A DNA stretch of 64,000 bases from Eublepharis macularius (taxonomy: Eukaryota; Chordata; Lepidosauria; Squamata; Eublepharidae), in the NCBI RefSeq assembly GCF_028583425.1, contig NC_072793.1, positions 173,205,681 to 173,269,680 on the forward strand, given 5' to 3'. Below, piece by piece: positions 58,721 through 64,000 of this stretch. How positions within the stretch are numbered: position 1 is the stretch's first letter; each line of letters starts with the position of its first letter. Made by a program: the position numbers and the translations under genes. The notes under the pieces are model-generated. The model did not search any database. It worked only from the letters and a program-made list of their open reading frames with translations, and was not told the DNA's origin.

Positions 58721-58859
58721 TATGGCTGTTGCATTCATTGTATTCCAAGGAAAACCGAGTGTTGCTTCAGTTGACACTCTGACGTTTTAACATTCGAATT
58801 GTTAACGGGGTTTCTGGTCTGTGGTGTAAGCAGCAGCGCTTTGAGTTGCAACTGTCTTT

Positions 58860-59340
58860 TTTGCAAAACAACTAATTCGGGAGAAGCTATAAATCGGTAT
58901 TTGAGTTATCTGCCATGCTGTCACGCCCATTCTACAAACACTCCAGTAACAATCAGTTACTGGGTTCAATTCAAAGTTCTGGTTATCACCTTCAAAGCCC
59001 TGATTGGCCTTGGGGTCGCAGGGCTGCATCCCTTGCTATGCTCCACCGTGCCTGCTTTGCTCATCCAAGCAAAGTCATCTTGCATGCAGGCAAAGTCAAC
59101 AGCTACCTCTCCACACCCTTTCTCTTTAGTGCCTCCTTCCTTGTGGAATGGCCTGCCGGAGAAGGGCAGGAAGCCCCCACACTTCTACCATTCTGCAACA
59201 TTCGCAGAACTGCAATGTGCTGGCGGGCATTTTTAGAAAGGGTTTAGAACTGTTGCCATGTTTATTGCACAGGTCACCTCCCGCGTTTATTGGAATGTCC
59301 TCTGCCTTAGTAACCCTCTCTCTTCATTGTGTTATAACAT
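58860..59340 (+). repeat. L2-type LINE 3' fragment
   Basis: Translated phrases such as FKVLVITFKALIGLG and SLWNGLPEKG correspond to the C-terminal region of L2-type reverse transcriptases, also visible at 61140-61400. Confidence 0.7.
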
Positions 59341-59715
59341 GCCTTAGACAACGTCTTTGAAATCACAGTTCGTAACACAGCAGAACAGCAGTTGTCAAGT
59401 CACTTGACTGGGCTTCAGTAAGTGGCGAGTAAAACTAACGCAACAATGTGATGGACCAACACTGGACTCCTGCAAATGACTTTTTTCGTCGATGGCTTGG
59501 GACATTCCTGGTGATTTGGGAACAGTGCCTGGGGAGGGCATAGTTTGGGAAAGGGGAGGAGATCAGCAGGGATGTTACTGCCATAGAAGAAACTGAAGCC
59601 CCAGAACATCTTCCTCTTATACCACTCTAGAACGACCATTCCTCCTAGACTCTTTGATATACCATAGACGGCCTACTTTATAACTAGATGGGTTGAAAGG
59701 GTGATGAATGAGTTG
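59341..59715. other. Intergenic, nothing recognised
   Basis: No conserved exon, splice pair or repeat could be identified. Confidence 0.35.
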
Positions 59716-59723
59716 GGTGGAAT

Positions 59724-60053
59724 CAGGGCTTTTTTCCAGCAGGAATGCGGGGGAACAGAGTTCTGGCACCTCTTTAAAATGGTCACATGGCCGGTGGCCC
59801 CGCCCCCTGATCTCCAAACAGAGGGGAGTTTAGATTGCCCTCTGTGCTGCTCAGCGGAGCGGAAAGCAATCTAAACTCCCCTCTGTCTGGAGATCAGGGG
59901 GCGGAGTTACCGGCCCTGTGACCATTTTTGTCAAGGGCAATTTAAACTTTAAAAAACTCTGCCCTTGTTCCAGCTGACCCAAAGTGACATCATTGTGTGG
60001 TCTTGAGTTCCACCACTGAGTTCCACCACCTCTTTTCCCAGAAAAAAGCCCTA
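59724..60053. mobile_element. hAT-type foldback MITE with 8-bp target duplication
   Basis: It starts CAGGGCTTTTTTCC and ends GAAAAAAGCCCTA. GGTGGAAT flanks both sides (59716-59723 and 60054-60061). Inside, GGGGAGTTTAGATTG and its complement about 50 bases later form a large hairpin that includes GGAGATCAGGGGGCGG on one arm. 330 bp, no coding capacity. Confidence 0.88.
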
Positions 60054-60061
60054 GGTGGAAT

Positions 60062-60525
60062 GCTATAGAGAGAACTGTATTTTTAGGCAGCCATTTGCTA
60101 TTGGCTATTATGAATTAATTTACTATGCATTTTGTTTAGTCTATACTGTATTTGCTCTTAGCCTTGAAAGCTCCATTTTATAAACTATTTTGATGCTGTT
60201 TGTGTAGTAAATAGCTCTGCCTTTATCTGTATTGATACCTGTATCTAAACATTCTTGGCTCTTATATTTACTGCATGCCTTGGAGAACTGAGTGTTGTGT
60301 TTTAATAAACTATACAATTGGTTTGTTAAATTACTGTTTGTTCCTTACTTGTTGGGTGTGGCCAGCTGGTTGCGGCTTTTCAAGGAAAGATGTCTCTTAA
60401 GCTGCAAAAAGTTTTTCATGGCATCTCATCGATACAATCCTTGGAGATGCCAGAGAGTCCAACTTGGTTCCTTTACATATAGGAAACAAAGATAAAAATG
60501 AAGAATATTATTTATGTTCAGCTAA
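60062..60525. other. Intergenic, AT-rich
   Basis: No feature that I can support. Confidence 0.35.
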
Positions 60526-60529
60526 AAGA

Positions 60530-60842
60530 TAAATCGTCTACGAGTCCCATGGCACAGAGTGGTGAGCTGCAGTACTGCAGCCCAAGCTCTGCTCACGACC
60601 TGAGTTCGATCCTGGCGGAAACTGGGTTCAGGTAGCCGGCTCAAGGTCGACTCAGCCTTCCATCCTTCTGAGGTTGGTAAAATGAGCACCTTGTTTCCTG
60701 GGGGTAAAGTGTAGATGACTGGGAAAGGTAATGGCAAACCACCCCATAAAAAGTCTGCCAAGAAAACGTCGTGATGCGACGTCTCCCCATGGGCCAGTAA
60801 TGACTTGGTGCTTGCATAGGGGAATACCTTTACTTTTACCTA
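60530..60842 (+). repeat. tRNA-derived SINE of the Sauria type
   Basis: The head carries GGCACAGAGTGGTGAGCTGC and a GAGTTCGATCCTGGCGGAA B box. The body has AAGGTAATGGCAAACCACCC and GCGACGTCTCCCCATGGG, and the 3' end GTGCTTGCATAGGGGAATAC then CTTTACTTTT, which resembles a BovB-type tail. Confidence 0.75.
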
Positions 60843-60929
60843 AAAGATAAATCAATCCAAATGAGTATTAAGAATGACCACATGTGAAATAAACAACACA
60901 TGTAAGATGAGTTATGTCTGAATGAGTTA

Positions 60930-62215
60930 AACTCTATGTAAAGCCTTTAGGAGAACTCATTCGCAGCTATGGAACTGGATGCCATCAATATGCAGATGAC
61001 ACCCAACTCTATCTTGTTACCCAAATCCCCTGGTGATGTAGAATTACTGAGTTGTTGCTTGACAGTTGTGGTCAAATGGAGACTCCAACTGGTACAGAAC
61101 TCTGCCGCTTGTTTATTCTCAGGAACTAGACAGCATGTATGTCATTCCCATTCTGCAGTCACTCCATTGGCTTCCCATCAGTTATCAGGCTCAATTCAAG
61201 GTCATGATTATCACATTCAAAGCCCTTCATGGCCTCAGTCCCTCATATCTGCACAACTACCTCTCCCCTTTTGTTCCACCATGGCAGCTTCAGTCATCTG
61301 GGCAGGGCCTTCTGCAGATACTGCCCTGCAGGTGGGCAAAATCAACAGCTGTCCACACACTTTATGAAATGGCCTGCCTGAGGAGGTCAGGAAAGCTCCC
61401 CCTCTCCTGGTTTTCTGCAAACTAAGTAAAACTGAATTATTCAGGAGGGGTTTCTACCCAGATTATAGGGCTGTGTCATAAGAAGTAGCTCAAAGAGATG
61501 CATTGGTAGAGACAGGGACTATATGCTACTGTGCTGGGTACTGTCTGTTGATGCAGACATGCGCCTACTAGAGTTTCCACATTGCTAAACATGCCATGTA
61601 AATTAATTATGCTTTGAGAAAGATTTCATCTCTATGCTTGGCTTTATGCTTATTTTCAAATTTTCTGCTACCATACCCTATTGCAGAGGTTCCCAACATT
61701 TTTCAGCTTGCGGGCACACTTGGAATTCTTCTGACATGGTGTGGTACTCTCATCAACAACATGGCTGCCACAAAATGGCTGCTGCAGGAGATGAAGCCAG
61801 CCACAAAATGGCTGCTACATCTTACCTTCAGTCACACAGTGAAGATCCTTTTGCTTTGGAAGCAGTTTCAGATAAAGCAATGTTTTTTTTTAAAATCTGC
61901 ACAGTCAATCAATACTTCAATGGCCAATCAGAAGCCATGCTTTGTAAAAAGCCCCACCTGACCCCACCCACTTTCTAAAAATGATGTTCACCAGAAAAGG
62001 TGTTAGTGGGTACAACTTTGCCCACAGGCACCATGTTGGGGACCCCTGAGCTATTGTTTCTCTTTCACTGAACGTTCTAACTGTCCTTAGTTATTGTACT
62101 TTGCTCGGTGTATGTCCTAGCTGTTGACTATATTGTATTTTCACTTCCACTGTGTAATCTGCCTTAATCTCAATGAGAAAGGTAGACTATGAATGAATGA
62201 ACGAACGAACGAACA
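60930..62215 (+). repeat. L2-type LINE 3' fragment, interrupted by a MITE
   Basis: It begins near a QYADDTQLYLVT reverse transcriptase box (about 60990), then LHWLPISYQAQFKVMIITFK and ALHGLSPSYLHNYL (about 61150-61260), and an untranslated tail ending CTCAATGAGAAAGGTAGACT with an ATGAATGAACGAACGAAC run. A hAT-type MITE sits inside at 61684-62048. Truncated and frameshifted. Confidence 0.85.
61684..62048. mobile_element. hAT-type MITE inside the L2 copy
   Basis: Ends CAGAGGTTCCCAACATTTTT and CACCATGTTGGGGACCCCTG are inverted. The flanks CCCTATTG and AGCTATTG agree at six of eight bases, a decayed target duplication. It is the full-length relative of the fragments at 9836, 23508 and 36737. Confidence 0.75.
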
Positions 62216-62339
62216 AGTGCATGGGCCAGGACATTCCAGTTGCTGTTATGTTTGGCACTGCAACTAACACTGGTGGCAAATTTTGAAGCACCTAGCTTTA
62301 TTTTTGGATGAATTATGTCTGCCCCAGACAAACTGACTG

Positions 62340-62590
62340 ACGGACCGAGTGTTTTATTTATATAGCTTTATTTGTAGTCTGATTTCCTGCACAACGGAAG
62401 CCCAAAGCACTTTACAGCATTATTCTCCCTTCTATTTTACCCTTACAACAACAACCCTGGAAGGCGTGTTAGACTGAAAGGGTATCACTGGCCCAAGGTC
62501 TCCTGGTGAGCATCCATGGCAGGGTGCGGATTCTGAGATTCCCGACCGTAGGCCGACACTCTGACCTCTCCTTCATGCTGCTTTCTTGAC
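62340..62590 (-). repeat. tRNA-derived SINE, old
   Basis: Reverse orientation. The tail comes first (TTTATATAGCTTTATTTG), then CAAAGCACTTTACAGCATTA and CCCAAGGTCTCCTGGTGAGC, with a decayed tRNA-like head at about 62540-62590. Confidence 0.55.
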
Positions 62591-63440
62591 TGAACTGGTT
62601 GGGTTGTAAAGGAGCGAAAAGATTCGATGGATTCTGCTGGAAGAGACCAGAGGGGTGACTCCTCTGAGAGCCCTTGTTATTAGGAGAGAAGTGTGTGTGT
62701 GTTGAGGTGGCCAGAGAAGAGCTGGCCTAATATCCCTCACCTTCAGGACAGGGAAAGATCAGCCATGATGCTGCTTCTGCCATTTCTTGGCTATGCTCTT
62801 TCCAATTTCCCAGCCAGCAGCTGCCCGTAGGAAATCTACCATGACATATGCTGGACTTGCTGACTCAGGTGAGTGAGTGATCATCCTTTCCAACTCAGGG
62901 AATCTCATCTTTCTGCTCATACAGATAACATAATGGAGAGAACTCTTATTTCATTAAAACGACGAGTGAAGAAGAACGTGGGTTAGGCAGGGCGCTGCTA
63001 TTTCTACCCTCCTTTCCAAGCTCCTCCCAAAGATGGTGGGGCAACCCGCCGCAGGTGAAAGCTCCTTTCGACAGCTCGGGTGGACATGGTTGAACTCAAT
63101 TGCTTGTACGGAGATGAGTGTCTCCTCTTCCCACTCCTCTCGAGGGTCCAGGAACTGTTTCAAATTAAGTGGACTAGAGCCCATGCTTTTGTATCACTCT
63201 GTCAAAAAACCTGGATTCCACCATGCTAGGGAAAAAAGATGCACTTTTCCCAAGAAGGACATTTATATGTTTACAGGCATTCTGTTGTATTTAGCATTTA
63301 TGGAAGGTTTTAATGATCCAGAACCACAATACCTGCTGCAGGTGTTTAAAGTCTGAGTATTGGAAATGGAGAAAAGATGGCTAACAACCGGAAATATCTA
63401 GGCTATTTTCTCTCTCGTGCTGCATGCTGGGGACCTGAGC
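62591..63440. other. Intergenic, nothing supported
   Basis: A possible splice donor (CTCAG then GTGAGT) at about 62870 follows a short ATG frame, but its phase does not match the KRAB-A exons of this cluster. No gene called. Confidence 0.3.
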
Positions 63441-63545
63441 TCTTGGCCATGTGCCAAGTTTGTTTAAAAGAGTGTTTTTGTAAGCTGTTTGGGGTCCCCA
63501 TTGGAGAGAAAAGTGGGATAAAAATACACTAAATCAATAAATAGA
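63441..63545 (+). repeat. tRNA-SINE tail
   Basis: TAAGCTGTTTGGGGTCCCCA and GGAGAGAAAAGTGGGATAAA are the 3' end common to reptile tRNA SINEs; the head is not preserved. Confidence 0.6.
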
Positions 63546-64000
63546 TGGATAATCCAGGGAAGGAATGGTGGGCAGGAAGCAGCCTATCAAACACACTTGC
63601 TGGTGGGCAGGAGTAAAAGAGGATTAGGCGAAACACCAAGTGACCAGCAGTGTCAAAAGTTCACAGGCAGATAATTGAGAGCAGGTGCAGTGGCTGGAAA
63701 CTGCATGTCATGCTTATGCATTCCACCAACTGGGAACTATCAGATAAGATAACAAGTCAACATACCGAGCAGTTCCAGATGTTTCAGGCTCTCAAAGATA
63801 CACAGTCTTGTCAGAGATTCATCGTGGGATCAGTGCCTTTCAGTCAACTTTGGTCTCCTTGCAGAAGCTCTCACACTAGCTCAGATAGTACGGTAAAGGT
63901 TATCTGCTGTTCATCACTTTACCTTCGCTTACAGTCGCTGGTAACAGGTAATTAGGAACCTTCCTCTGAGAAGCCCCAAAACGGAGCATCACCACCACCA
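63546..64000. other. Intergenic, nothing recognised
   Basis: No exon or named repeat. Confidence 0.3.

Noticed and set aside
62830-62872. Possible start exon of a sixth gene (ATG at about 62850, donor CTCAG then GTGAGT)
   Set aside because: The frame ends in phase 1, whereas KRAB-A exons here start in phase 0. The other motifs of the start exon are absent.

Overview
This is vertebrate nuclear DNA, most likely from a squamate reptile (lizard). The genes are intron-containing KRAB/C2H2 zinc-finger genes. The repeats fit squamates: BovB (RTE) LINE 3' ends, L2 and CR1 LINE fragments, tRNA-derived and 5S-rRNA-derived SINEs, Penelope-like fragments with hammerhead-type cores, and hAT-type MITEs with clear 8-bp target duplications. 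I cannot name the species. There are no bacterial genes, rRNA genes, tRNA genes or CRISPR arrays.

The window is a tandem cluster of five KRAB zinc-finger genes, all on the + strand and here called A to E. Gene A shows only its zinc-finger exon (591-2065); its KRAB exons must lie to the left. Gene B has exons at 10191-10276 (start codon), 11515-11641 (KRAB-A), 13049-13141 (KRAB-B) and 15335-16728 (fingers). Gene C has 23862-23947, 24950-25076, 26498-26590 and 27233-29385. Gene D has 37066-37152, 37849-37975, 38546-38650 and 40415-42060. Gene E has 48001-48086, 49611-49737, 52022-52126 and 56286-58009. All four complete genes splice in consistent phases (start exon phase 0, both KRAB exons ending in phase 1). 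They predict proteins of about 547 (B), 800 (C), 635 (D) and 656 or 672 (E) residues. A conserved GC-rich block 3.5-4 kb (B-D) or about 1.7 kb (E) upstream of each start exon looks like promoter plus non-coding first exon.

The cluster grew by whole-cassette duplication. The interval from the 3' end of A to the finger exon of B (about 1.9-15.3 kb) is repeated almost base for base from the 3' end of B to the finger exon of C (about 16.6-27.2 kb). The D and E cassettes are older, more diverged copies of the same layout. Gene B looks like the product of unequal crossing-over: its 5' part matches C and its 3' end matches A, with the switch confined to about 16626-16635. Repeats present in only one of the two young cassettes, with the empty site kept in the other, mark events after the duplication.

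These genes probably encode nuclear DNA-binding repressors. The KRAB-A box would recruit TRIM28 (KAP1) and the finger array would read DNA, often in transposable elements. Function is inferred from family membership. The rest of the window is introns and intergenic DNA filled with old transposable-element fragments, and the last 6 kb (58.1-64 kb) holds no gene that I can support.
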